Under the pieces are notes generated by a model. It searched no databases. It had not been told where the DNA came from and saw only the letters and a list, made by a program, of their open reading frames with translations. This document shows positions 33,982 through 45,914 of a stretch of 56,000 bases of DNA, in pieces. Source of the DNA: Cryptomeria japonica (lineage: Eukaryota > Streptophyta > Pinopsida > Cupressales > Cupressaceae); NCBI RefSeq assembly GCF_030272615.1, contig NC_081405.1:154553613-154609612 (forward strand), given 5' to 3'. Every line of letters starts with the position of its first letter. Positions within the stretch are counted from its first letter, which is position 1. A program made the position numbers and the translations under genes.

Positions 33982-34965
33982 AAATTCCCTCTCTCAAACT
34001 CATCATCACTCACACCTTCATCAGAAGCATAATAGAATTTCTTCTGATATATATACTTCTGGCTAGGTTTGTAAGACTTATCATACTTTGACAATATTTT
34101 ATCTCTTTCAGGACACCTAGAAGCAAAATGACCAATCTTATTGCATGAAAAACATTTCAAAGGTAACTTTCCTTCATAGTTCTTGACTCCCTTAGGCAAT
34201 CTTCTAGAAATAAGTTCTTCAAGATCTTCCAATTCTCTTTCCTATTCTTCCATCTCTCTCATTTCTCTTTCATATTTGGAAACCCTAGTTGAACTTTCTC
34301 CTGAATCATACTTCTGCTTCTCGGATATAGTAACTTTAAACAGAGTCTCAGTTTTACCATGTGATTCTCCAAGTTCTCTCAATTCAGAAGAAACAAGCTT
34401 ACCAACCAACATATCTCTTGTCAGAGTTGTCACAGGTTGGATCTCATCAATAGCAACAACTTTATGTTTATTAGCAGGAGGCAAAGATCTCAAGGCTTTA
34501 GCCACAATCTCATCTTCTTCAAGGACTCCACCGACACATCTGATGTTTAGCACAAGATCATTCACTTTAGCCATAAAGGATGACATATTCTCATCTTCTC
34601 CCTTCTTCGGCATCTCATATTTTTCCTTTCAAGCTCTACAATTTAGCAACTTTCACATGATTGTCTCCTCCATACAAGGTTTCTATCTTCTCCCAAATCT
34701 CATGTGCAGTCTGTAATCTCATCACATTAGTCATATTTGCATCAGCCACGACACTCAACAATTCTTTAGCTGTTATATTATGTTCAACATCTTTGATCTC
34801 AGTTGCAATAACATGAACATTCACACGAACAATGTATGCATTCTGTGTAATCATCGAATAATCTTCTCCAAAACAGTTCAAGTGAACTTCCATCCAGTTC
34901 TTCCATATAGAGTAATTAATTCCATCGAATCTCAGACTCTCCTTCTTGAAAACAACAACTTCCAT
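33982..34965 (-). pseudogene. Copia 2 gag with CCHC knuckle, broken
   Basis: Start 34965: KKESLRFDGINYSIWKNWME is the classical gag N-terminus. VMRLQTAHEIWEKIETLYGG follows, then after a frameshift near 34620 MSSFMAKVNDLVLNIRCVGG, VAKALRSLPPANKHKVVAID and an acidic helical part. The knuckle LKCFSCNKIGHFASRCPERD (about 34165-34105) is a complete CCHC. The product would be the RNA-binding capsid protein. Confidence 0.9.
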
Positions 34966-35008
34966 CCTGGATCTCCCCCAACGGTCAAGCTCCTTCCAGA
35001 GGATCTAT

Positions 35009-35020
35009 CTCTGATACTAA
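35009..35020 (-). other. Copia 2 primer binding site
   Basis: On the minus strand TTAGTATCAGAG follows the LTR end ...CCAACAA. It resembles the tRNA-iMet complement TGGTATCAGAGC with changes at the first bases. Confidence 0.7.
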
Positions 35021-35021
35021 T

Positions 35022-35928
35022 TGTTGGCAGCAGGGCAACAACAATGCAGGAAAGCTGAGAGGGGGATGGGGTGAATCAATTTTCACCAAACTCAACCAAA
35101 TTAACCTCTACTTTAGATCTGATCAATAACAACAATAAAAAAGATAAACACCACATTAACAACACACATAACACACATATTTTTGATGTGGAAAACCTGG
35201 TCAAGGAAAAAACCACAGTGGGAACCTACCCACAATATGATGATACTCTGCAATAGGATGTGTAAATATTACAATTGGGAATGCACATGCATTCAGGCAC
35301 ACTCCCTAGAGCTCAATGCTAAAAAAAAAAGGGCTACAAACCTCGAGAAGGCTCACTACCTTACAAAAATCAAACAACAATCCAAATCACATGAATTGAA
35401 AGAATAGCATCTCCAAATGCCTGATTACAGTTCTGGTTAAGCACACTATCTGCACAAAAACTCTTCTATGTACTTCTCCATTACCGAATGATAAATTCTC
35501 TTGTTTCCACATAAAATACTCTCACAGATCATAGATCAAACCGCCAACACTTGCAGACACACAACTTACATGATTACAACACATTTATACATATCATCAA
35601 CTTTAACTTTAAGACTGACTCAACACATAAGACCTAATTACAAAATTACATCACACTATACATAATCCATAATCGGACCAATACAATGTTGGTAAGGACA
35701 TAACATGGACCCAAATCAAATCCCCGAGCATGCAACACCACCAAATAATTTTCCAAGATCATCTGCAACATGCTAAAGCACCGAATATGTTGCATAACAT
35801 GAAGAATACCACCAGACCAATAAAATCTTCAATAACGTGCACCACGATCAACCCAGACCACCAAAAAGCATAGCACACGATTAGAGAACATCAACAAGAA
35901 ATGTGAATTCCACCACAATAACAAAAAC
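35022..35928 (-). repeat. Copia 2 5' LTR, first part (inner)
   Basis: Begins TGTTGGCAGCAGGGCAAC, collinear with 30305 onward. It is cut at 35928 by the nested element; the remaining ~448 bp are at 48513-48960. The last five bases before the cut, AAAAC, nearly repeat as GAAAC at 48513-48517 (target duplication of the nested element). Confidence 0.92.
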
Positions 35929-37181
35929 TGATGAACTTGTAAGGCACTGAGAGGGAGGTGAATCAGTGATAGTAAAAAATAATACAAATTTGAATATCAA
36001 TTTCACCAGCTTAAAACTCAATAGATGTGTAAGAAATAACACCAAGTATGCAATCACCACACAAATCATAAACCACATGACACAAGAGTTTATACATGGA
36101 AAAACCAAATGGGAAAAACCATGGTGGGAATAAGTACCCAGAAGATCCACTATCTGCAGTATAGAGATCTGACCAGTTAAGGTCTACAACACCCAGTTAG
36201 GGGCTCACCTTGTTAGAAGTGTCTATGCCCGATTAAGAGTATTACAAAAAGGCCTATGAGGACTAGGCCTGTTAGGAGCTACCCAAGTTACTGGGATTTA
36301 AAAACACAAGCTAATGTGTCACCTGGTTAGAGGATTTAATGATCAGAACTGTTAGGAACTGACTGCACCCTATTAAGAGTGACCTTGTAAGAGGATTTTC
36401 TTGTTGCAACTATTAGGAAGACAATAAGTACAAATGATCTTAGTATAACACCTTCTGTGTCTGATAAGATCCACTTCATAACATTACAAAATCACAAAGA
36501 CTTCATCTCTCAACTCCTCTGATCTTTGCATTATCAGAAATACAAAATTCGCTCATCTCTAATCACACTATGAATCTCATGTATATATATCCTTTCATAC
36601 CTCATCACACAATTAAAATTATTGTAAGTAAAGATAGAATCTTATTACAATTCCCTAGGTTCAATTCATCTATCCAATATTGCATTGTACACTTTAGTTA
36701 TGCCAACCATAGACATAACAAATCCAATTATGTGTCGTTTTACCGATCTAAGATATGTTCATCACTACCGGTTAAGTCTCCATCTACTAATCTATTCTGT
36801 CAAACAAATCTCATTCACTTGATCGATTCAACACATGTTGTCACTAACATAGCTTCATCTGATAATCTTCAATGCTTCTGCAAAACCATATCATGTCAAT
36901 CTTCATCATTTTCATGTATCGATTGTTAGAATGTAACACTATCTATCATTTACTGGTTGAAGTCCTAATTACCGGTTCTGATAAAACTGTCTCTGCTTTA
37001 CCTGTTAAGTCTAGCTAGTTGAACTGTAGGACTTAGATGACTTAAAGAAACATAGTTTCCATCAATGAAAACATACAAAATAGTATTCATACATAAATCT
37101 AATCTCTATGCACAACAAACATATACTAGTTGCATCAAGCAAACACCCATTACCAGTTGACGAAATGATCAAATGCCAACA
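35929..37181 (-). repeat. Nested element 3' LTR
   Basis: 1253 bp, matches 47260-48511 throughout (for example AATTTGAATATCAATTTCAC, CATGACACAAGAGTTTATA, CAATCCAATTATGTGTCG-type text). Differences are scattered substitutions and short indels, so the insertion is not recent. Confidence 0.93.
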
Positions 37182-37195
37182 ATCTCCCCTTTTGC
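37182..37195 (-). other. Nested element polypurine tract
   Basis: Minus strand reads GCAAAAGGGGAGAT directly before the 3' LTR. Three more GGGGGAGTA-like tracts lie at about 37288, 37335 and 37383. Confidence 0.82.
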
Positions 37196-37579
37196 AATTG
37201 ATGGCAACACTTAGGAAAAAAATTGTCAACTAAGTGTGAAACACAAAACGTGACTATATATAGAATATATGGACTCATACCAACACGTACTCCCCCTTAG
37301 TAATTGCTGCCATTACAAAAAATGAAATCATTACTCCCCCTTAATAGTACATACAAAATTTTGACTCACTTAAACTAATTCTACTCCCCCTTTGACAAAA
37401 ATGCCAAATAAAGAAGTAAAGTACATATATTACATCAAAATTTGTCATAAAAACTGCATGTATATAGAGAGATAAAAGTTTTAAGGTCTTTACAATGCAA
37501 TTCTTAAGAAAACATCATTGAAATGAAACTTCAACTATTTAAGATCATTGTCCCAAGTTTCTAACAGTGTCTCGGTAAT

Positions 37580-40500
37580 CTCAACATGTGTCAAGATCTG
37601 AGCTGAAAACTCTTCCATAGCATCAACTATACTCATCTCTGGGCTAGTTAAAATTGCTTCGGACTCCTTGTATGCTCTGTGTTAAATTTCAACTTTCAGA
37701 ATTAATTGATTCTTCAGCTCCTTCAAGGATCTTATCTGCTTCACCTGTTCAAAATCATAAATTTATAATATGTGATGTAAGGCATCAACTGATTTACCAA
37801 AAGCTAAAGTGGAGTCATGTAGCGGTATGCATGCTTCACTTATCCTTTCTTGTTCCTTCTCTATATCTTATCTCTTTTTCTTTAAGTCAAAACAAAATAA
37901 TGATACTTTAGATATAATGGCCAAAAGTTTACCTCTAGTTTCTATTCCGGTTTTCAAAAGATCTTTGTTCACTGTTAAAGCAACCTTACCTTTATCAATT
38001 TTTGAAATCAATTGTTCTCCCCTTCTCTTCTTGTATTTTTTTCTATTAAATTATGAGCTGCCTCTTCAAGTGATTTTAGTTGTTCACTGGAATCCATAAC
38101 TAATTGTCCAAGCTTTGCAATAGGGGTGGATATATTATCTGTATCAGTCTCTAGTAGGAGACTTGACAAAATTTCAACAATTTGAATGGTCTCTGCTTCT
38201 CGTTTCTACTCTTTCAACCTCTTCTTATGTGCATGAGATTGCATAGCAGTAGCAAACTCCATTAACTTAGAAGCACTCAAATTATCCATGTCTATTGGAC
38301 CTTTTATGTTGATTGAGTCATCATAATCATCCTCAACTATTGTTTTCTTCTTCTTCTCTTGATCCTTATTATCTATCTTCTCTTTTTTCTCTGTCTTTTC
38401 TTCCTCTTTTTTCTTCTCTTCCTCGTTTTTTTTTTTCTGTCTCCTCTTCCTTAGTGGTGTCTTTGATTGGTTGTGGATTTTCAACTATTTGTTCTTTTAT
38501 CGATGCTTCTTTTTCCTTATCAACTGAATCCTTCTGATTATCCTCAGTAGCAATATTTACATTTGTAGTTGCACTCACATTGACTGGTGTAGTATGAGTC
38601 TCTGTTGATTATGCATTCACCAATTGCTCGGTTGAGATTTGGTCTTCTTCTTTCTCTTCTCCTTTGTTCTCAACCTATTCCTGCTGAGTATCAAACATTT
38701 GTATATCAAATTTAAAAACATCTACATTATCAAGAATGTTATCAATATTATCTACAATACCGGTATCATCATCTATTATATCTACCGGTTTAGTATCAAT
38801 AGGATCATCTTGCATATACTTGTTGTCTGATTCAAAGTCTGTGGTCTTTACACCTTCAGGAAGTTCTTCTGACTTTGGCATATAAGGAGTAATATCCTCA
38901 ATTACTTCAACTTTCTCCTCTTCTTCATTGGGAATGAGAACTAAAGCCTTCTTCACCAAAATCTCAGTCTCCTTTTGAACTGATTTGGTCTCTTCATCAA
39001 GCATTCTTGTTAATCTCTTCTTTGATCTAAACAAGGCTTTTGTATTAACCTTTATCTATTCGATTTTATCGTCAGTTGCTTCCGGTTGCAAGTGTTTAAG
39101 TGTATAATCAATAAATTCTTTATCAAGGTTAATTTCCCCTTGCCACCTAGCATAAATCAAATTATATAAGGAATCTAGAATTTTCCCTTTTAATTCAATG
39201 AGGGCTCTACTAAACTTGTTCATACTGTAGATGACTACATCTTCAATCTCCCTTCATTGAATTTTAGACAAATGAGTAAACAAAATGTTTAAACCTTTGT
39301 AAATACCATACTCCTTAATAATTCTAATCATTCTAGTGAAATAATCTTCAAGTGTCAATATTTTCATAGTTGCTTTACCTTCTTGAGTAGTCTTCTTGTT
39401 CTTAGCACTTGCCCTTAGTGCTCTCTTATCTTCTTCTGATTCTGTTTCCTCAATATTTGTCACTGGTTTGTGAGCTTTCTCCTTTCTTTTTCCAGTTTGG
39501 GCAAGAACAACAGGATGTTCAATAGTTTTACCTTCCTTCAGAATTGTATTTTAAAGGGTTTCTCTCTTTGGGATTCAACATACTTCACCTTAGTTTCTTC
39601 TTCTTTCTTCTTCTCAGCTGCTTTGGCTGCTCTGGTCTTACCAGTGGGGGTACCAGTTGGTACACTGGAATTTCCACCTTGTTGAGCCTCATATTTGGCT
39701 CTTGCTATAGCTATCTATTCTTTTGTGAATTCGACATGCTCAGCAAAGGCTTTTACTCCTTTTCTTACTTTCTTTGCTATCACTAGTTTCTGTAATTCAG
39801 ATTGTACTTTTAGTAGTTTCTCCTTGTAGGTTTCAAACCTCTCAGCGGTGGTATCGACCAGTTGAGCTAACAAATGATCAACATAAGCAACAAATAGATC
39901 TTTATCTACTTCATAACCCATGGGCATTACCCATGTGGTCCTGGGAATAACAACTTCCATCAAGTATGTATCTGTGTCAACCATAAAATAGATAGAATCC
40001 TCATACCGATTGACTACCTCTGTCGGTATGCATTCGCTAGCATGCATTTCCTTCTAAAATTTCTTAAAATATCCCCATGAAATATCATTGAACTTTTTTT
40101 TCAGCATCCTAATGTTGTTCTTCATCTGTAATAGGGCAGGTGTCTTGGTTATCCATTGTACATCACCAATACAGGGAAAAAGTTTTGGAAATAAAAGAAT
40201 AAGCCCATGATAAGTTGTCCAAACTTGAATATAATCTTCTTGTCCTTCTTGACCGCTTCCAAATTTTCTACTAATTGACTCCTTAAAGCTTCAGTCAAGT
40301 CATAGTCCACATTTTCCTTAATCATCTAGTATGCAGTGTGAATTGCTATCGCCGCTATACTATTCATTCTACTTGAATAGAAAATTCTATAGCCAATCAA
40401 CATAGATGCAAATTTAACAGTAGGATCATTAATACCATTCATGGTCATGGCTCTTTTATCCCATCCAGATCCAATTAACTTATCAACATCATTCTTACTA

Positions 40501-40965
40501 TATAGACCTAAGCAATGGTACTTCACCGGTTGAGAAGAAGCCGGTTACAACATGGATTGCTTCCTTAGTGATTTTGTGAGGTCTGTCCAACCACATGAAC
40601 TGATCATAAATAGGACTCAAAACAAATCTCACCAACTCGTCATCAAAATCATCAATGAAATTGATTGCATGATGAAAACCTTTATCGGCTATGCTTCTGA
40701 ACTGTTCTTTCAATATTCCCTGTTCATTACACAAAGATATGTAGTTCTCATAAATAGCTGCAATTCCCAAGTCTTCAAGTTTGCAGTGATAAAAGGTTCT
40801 TACATCCTCTACATGCAAAATACCATTTAGTACACCAGATAGGGCACCGTCAGGGTCAGATTCCTCTGACTTGTATGGATGTCGTTTGTATTTAGGTCTT
40901 TCCCTCTCGGTCACATCAACTAGATGCGGACTATCCATACTACAATATGCAAAACTTTGAAGCAA
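37580..40965 (-). pseudogene. Unrecognised long gene of the nested element, broken
   Basis: About 1,100 codons on the minus strand with several frame changes. The first part, 40965-40498, reads MDSPHLVDVTERERPKYKRH, then VRFVLSPIYDQFMWLDRPHK and ITKEAIHVVTGFFSTGEVPL. After a shift near 40515 comes WDKRAMTMNGINDPTVKFAS, MLIGYRIFYSSRMNSIAAIA and DYDLTEALRSQLVENLEAVK. Then 40047-39715 gives an alpha-helical segment (YEVDKDLFVAYVDHLLAQLV). The remainder is Lys/Glu-rich and acidic low-complexity (MFRSKKRLTRMLDEETKS at 39034; a highly charged KEEE/KKK stretch at 38480-38370). The first half loosely recalls the domain of plant transposon-borne proteins of uncertain role. I see no enzyme motif. It lies where an extra 3' ORF sits in some plant elements, but no membrane segment supports an env-like role. 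Confidence 0.65.
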
Positions 40966-41442
40966 AGAGTAAGATTAACTGATAAATACCTCTTCTGCTT
41001 CGATGCTAGGGTTTCTAACCATAAAAAACTTTCAATACTTGATCGTTGAATCAAAATTTACTTCGATCGCCTTAGATTACTGGTAAATGGTCTAAATGTT
41101 GCTAGCACAAACTTATCTCTACTCTGCTTGCTTCGCCAAAAGTTTTCAAGACGAAAGTGATAAATGAAATTAAAAAAGTTCTATTTATTTGCACTTTAAC
41201 TACTACAATAAATGCATTTACTAACAAAACCCTAAAATGCCTTAGCAAACTCTAAAGCATATTACCGGTAGCAAAAACTCAATGATATTTACCAGTTATG
41301 ATCCAAAAACACATCAAAACATCAAAATGCACCAAAATATGCAGATTTAACTTACAGTACATCATCCAGGGGTTCAACTCAAGATTTGACAATAAGCTCA
41401 CCCCAAGTTGTAGAAACAACTTAGTTTGGCAGAGATGGGTTC
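40966..41442 (-). other. Leader of the nested element's second gene
   Basis: Non-coding on the minus strand, T-rich, with an upstream ATG opening a short frame (MVRNPSIEAEEVF at about 41025) just before the main start at 40935. A GT...TTGCATATTGTAG intron between them is possible but does not give a clean in-frame join. Confidence 0.4.
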
Positions 41443-42074
41443 TGTCATGCCCAAACCTCTGGGCACAAACATAATAATTTTTTTTAAAAACATAACCTAA
41501 TAAAACTAAATTTGCTAAAATAACATATTAACAAGTCTTGTCTTAACTATGTTTGAATTCTTTTCAACTAAAGTTACTCTAAACAACTAAATCAAGTAAG
41601 CGAGATAATCTAAATTAAATGTGGAACATTAGCTCTCCAAAGAAATTATTATTGTCTCATCTATTTTAATAAACAATTTAATTAGAACAAAAACTCTAAA
41701 TTAATTGACAAGGGATATTATTAATCTCAAATAATCTTTTAATTGTTGTAGGAATTAATTAAATTAATTCTAGCACTTAGATTTTTAAAACCTATTATTT
41801 ATTTTAACAATAATTATAATGTGTCTTAAAATTTGACTAAAGGGCCAAATAAATCCATAATGAAAATTGCCCTATAAAGTTTGATCTCGAAAAGCCTAAA
41901 TTTAGGTGGACTAAAATAATCCCCTATAGCCAAATAACTTACAAAAATCGTTATAAAATTCCTAAAAGATTTAACCCCCAAAGAATTAAAATTTAAACAT
42001 CATATTCAAATATTGATATACATATAAGTTTTTTTTTTTAAACACATATATGAAATATGAACGTACAATTAATC

Positions 42075-42075
<1 letters not shown>

Positions 42076-42122
<47 letters not shown>
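42076..42122. repeat. (CA)n microsatellite
   Basis: Dinucleotide run with one AA interruption, followed by a short TATATA tract. Confidence 0.95.
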
Positions 42123-42123
<1 letters not shown>

Positions 42124-42389
42124 TATATATAGGATCCCTTAAACAAAGGAAACTAACAAATAACACTTAACTAAAATATAATGGGGAATATCCTATTCTA
42201 AATTCGAATGGGTTTTCCCCCTTTTTTTACATTTTTCTAAACATAACATTATTTAAAGATATCTCCATCTAACCTAACTAAAAATTATAAAATATCCCCA
42301 CCCTCTAACCTATTTTCTTCCTATCTTATTATCTTGCCCTAACCCAGATTCTAGGTTAGGGCTTGACTGAGTTATTCATTTTTTTGTTG

Positions 42390-42725
42390 CAAGGCCGAAG
42401 AGGGAGATTTGGGCGGAGGCATTGGGGAGAAGTGGCGGCGGACTTTGCACAACAGCCGTGGGGGTTTATGAGCAGGGGGCGGTGGTGGAGAACTCCATGG
42501 GGGCTCCCCATAGGGACGGCCGCAGCTGTGCCTACGGGTCACGACCCACAAAGGCGCCCTTGGCTACCGCTATGGTTCGTGGCCTGTAGCACGACTGTTG
42601 CCACCACTATGGGGCACCACTCATAGAGGGAGGGCCGAAGTCGCCCCGTTTATGGGTTGCGGCCCATAGTGCGGCTGCGATTGCCGTTGGGAGTCGTCGG
42701 CCACAATGCGGGCTGGCTGCCTTGC
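42390..42725. other. GC-rich island inside the 4.47-kb insertion
   Basis: About 335 bases of clearly higher GC than the surroundings, with many CpG and small inverted pairs such as GGGTCACGACCC and TATGGGTTGCGGCCCATA. An 87-codon open frame (42363-42626) spans part of it, but its composition (Arg, Trp, Gly) follows the GC content and it matches nothing I know. More likely a structural or regulatory part of the LTR than a gene. Confidence 0.7.
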
Positions 42726-42948
42726 GGGTTGGTTCGCAGGGGCTGAGGCTAATGATTTTTTTTTTTTTTTCTTGTTTCTCTTTTTTTTTGTATATATTTA
42801 AAATGCGAAAAAATAATTAAATAAATAAATATATATATATATATATATTCCTACATTTATATGTTTTCAAAGGGTGCACAAGCTGGTAATATTAGTGAAG
42901 AAAATTTTAGACTTATATATATTGATATATATATGTACATATAAACAT

Positions 42949-42949
<1 letters not shown>

Positions 42950-43013
<64 letters not shown>
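42950..43013. repeat. (CA)n microsatellite, ~32 units
   Basis: Uninterrupted dinucleotide run. A separate ATATAT tract lies at about 42828-42849. Confidence 0.95.
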
Positions 43014-43016
<3 letters not shown>

Positions 43017-45914
43017 GGAATTTTTAGATGTATAACTGTTCTATATTAATATATTTTATACATATATGCAGGGGTTAAATTGGTTGCCATAAATAGAAAA
43101 ATAAACCAACAACTCAAATAACTAAATATTCCTTTAAAAAAAAAAAATCTTTTTAATATTTATGCATACGTATCTGGATTCAAAATACATGGCATTTAAA
43201 TCTAACCCTATTATTTTTTTTGAACATTAAAGCAGAATATTTAATCTAACGGATTTAAATAAGGTATTTCTCTTTCTTTTTAAAGAATCTAGTTGCTAAC
43301 TTTAGAGATAGACTATTAATTTTAGATTTATTTTCTGCAATAAATAAAAGGGAAAATGATAGAATTAAATATTTTAACAGCAACTACATTAACCTAGAAA
43401 TCATTTAAATTAACCTTAGAGATAGACATATTAAATCTATTTAACCATAATTTATATTTGGGAATAAATGAATAGGACTAAATGCTTACTTTTCTCTTAC
43501 TAACATGCAAGCTTACTACTTCACTCATTTCCATTATCTCAATATACATAAAGAGATAAAATGAACTTTTATTTTCAAAATAACATGTATACAACAAATA
43601 TTATTTCAAGAACAATACAAAACTTAAACCCAACATAAATATTTCAGTTTGCAATAATAACTTAACAAAAGAATACTTTTCTTTAAGAATACTTAGAATA
43701 CAATATTGTCATCATTACATATGGGTGAGATACCCAACTAGTCTCTCATCCCTATTAAATGGGGACTTTAAAATGAATACATTTTTTTTTCAAAATAAAT
43801 ACAACATGCAACTTTTCATTTACATTTCTGCAACTAAAATATAGCATCCCATCCCCTATTCTTTTTCTGCAATTCAAGTAAAACCAGCAACTTCTAGCTT
43901 GTCTTTTCTTTTCTTTTCCAAGCAATCTGCATACAAATCATAAGGCTATGACCATGGAGAGCTCACCTCCCAGCCTAGGCTTTCTAGAAGCCACCCCCGA
44001 GCTTGGAGAACCAAGCCCTAGATAGGTTACACTCAAGCAAACACAACAAGCAAGGGAAAACATTCCACAAACACTTTCCCAACCAAGGCTAAACTTCATC
44101 ACAAAATGTGATGATTTTACAAGGGTGGAAGTGGACTAAATACCTTGAGGATACTGCAAGAATGGTAGATCACAAGCCATCTCATGGCAACCAAAATACA
44201 ACATAAGTTCATTAACCCCACATCCTTATGCCCCCCAAGGCATACATGCCATACTTTCTCCCCTTATGACCCCCGAATGCATAAACAAGGCTATGCAACA
44301 AGGGTCTCACAAACATCCCTTGAGATCACTCTCATAATGAGAGCCTCTCACTCTAAGGTTGTCAAACTCCTTCCACCCCCAAGACCATTCTACTCTCCCA
44401 AGAGTAGAAGGCCTTGGATACTCCCAACACAAGAAAAATGTATAAAAGAAATAAAAGGAAGATCACATAATCTTTCACAAAGGAATTACAAGAAACAACA
44501 TTTACATACAAGCAATCTTTTAAACATAAATATACAACATGAAAGGAAGAAGATGAACCAGCCTTCAATCTACCCAAAGGTTTGCTAGAATTAGTTTGAG
44601 GAAGAGCAACCCAATTCCACAATACTTTCTTCTAACACTTAGCCAAAATTCTATCCTAAAACTATTCTTTTCAAAAATTCCAGATCTCCAAAGATGGAGA
44701 GTGGGTGATTAACTCACTAAGTTCTTAATCCTTGCCTAAAAAGGCTTCTCTCACTCTTCCCAACCCCTTGGATAGAGTGAGAGTTCCCATTGGTTGGTCT
44801 TCCCAACCTCTTACATGTTGCTAAAACAAGAAAGAGAAAAGGTAAGAGAAGGTGGGGAAGAGAAACTGACACAAGAAAGGAAGGTTGTCTATCCTAGGAG
44901 GAACCTTCTAAGTTGAATTTTCGCTCACCTTGGGAAAACCACTTTTTGAGGTGACTAAACAGTCACATGGGAGTAGTCACATGTTTAAAAATACCCCTAA
45001 CCCATAGGTATACCCTATGGACCTTTGGAAAAACCCTTAAACTAACCCTAGGGGTCCATTTGACCTCTTAGAAACCCATTTGAAGTTAACCTACGGGTCA
45101 AACCTGAGTTGACCACTCCAAAGACTCTCTACCCAAGGCAATTTTGGGACCACACTCAAATATTTGAAAAGGGCTTTGGTTAAAACAACTCCCTCGAAGA
45201 GACAAGTTAAAATCAATGGCACTAATCAGCACATGTCAAGTGACACAATAAAATACATTACAAAATTACACATGAAAATTATCTCTTGTTGGATTTAAAC
45301 AAATCAATAAATTACACCTTAACACACATGCAACATTTACTTTCACGAATAAAATACGATACATATGGGGTGTTGTCTCTCCAAATAGACAATCCCTGGT
45401 TTTACGAATTTACATAGGTCTAGGTTTGGTTCTCCATAATATTTCCATGGTCACATGGATAATTTTCTTGCACATCTCAATTACACATTAGTAATTCCAA
45501 ATAACCTCATATAATATTAAACACATGAACAAGAATACGCATCAAACACTCTGCATATAATTGACATTAACAAATCAATATCTCATATATCCCAATTAAT
45601 CCACATAAGCAATTATCATATTCCTCATAATTTTGATCCATTCATAAGACATGCATCCTATTTCTATCATCATAATAAAGTCTTACAAATCCAATAATGA
45701 CATAAATCATCTCACAGTTATCCTATTCTAGAATCATATAAAGTTCTATATCCATAATGCATAGAAATGAAACATCAATATACATCAATGTTATCCAAGT
45801 CATGGAATCATATAAGTTCTAAATCCATAATGCATAAAATAAAGCATCCATAATAGTCTCAACATGAAAATCACTGAAATGCTAGGATGAGTTGGGGTAG
45901 GGCCTCAAAGGTTC

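Larger units (their letters stand above)
41443..45909 (-). mobile_element. 4.47-kb insertion, probable solo LTR of a large Gypsy-type element
   Basis: GGTTC occurs at 41438-41442 and again at 45910-45914, as a 5-bp target duplication would. The insert starts TGTCATGCCCAAACCTCTGG in plus orientation (a TGCCCA...TGGGCA inverted pair) and ends ...GGGTAGGGCCTCAAA. On the minus strand this gives TGAGGCCC...GGGCATGACA plus two extra bases, typical of plant Gypsy LTR ends. It has no coding domain and no internal repeat of its ends. It separates the two genes of the nested element and is therefore the youngest of the three layers. Confidence 0.65.

Noticed and set aside
34183-34716. 177-codon plus-strand open frame rich in Ser and Leu
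   Set aside because: Antisense shadow of the Copia 2 gag gene, which has clear family motifs on the minus strand.
37580-40965. Envelope-like gene of the nested element
   Set aside because: Position would fit, but no signal peptide or membrane segment is visible and the product is highly charged.
42363-42626. 87-codon GC-rich open frame
   Set aside because: Composition follows the GC-rich island; both strands are equally open and no motif is present.
44184-44588. 134-codon plus-strand open frame
   Set aside because: Lies within the 4.47-kb LTR-like insertion, low-complexity Ser/Pro/His/Lys composition, no family match.
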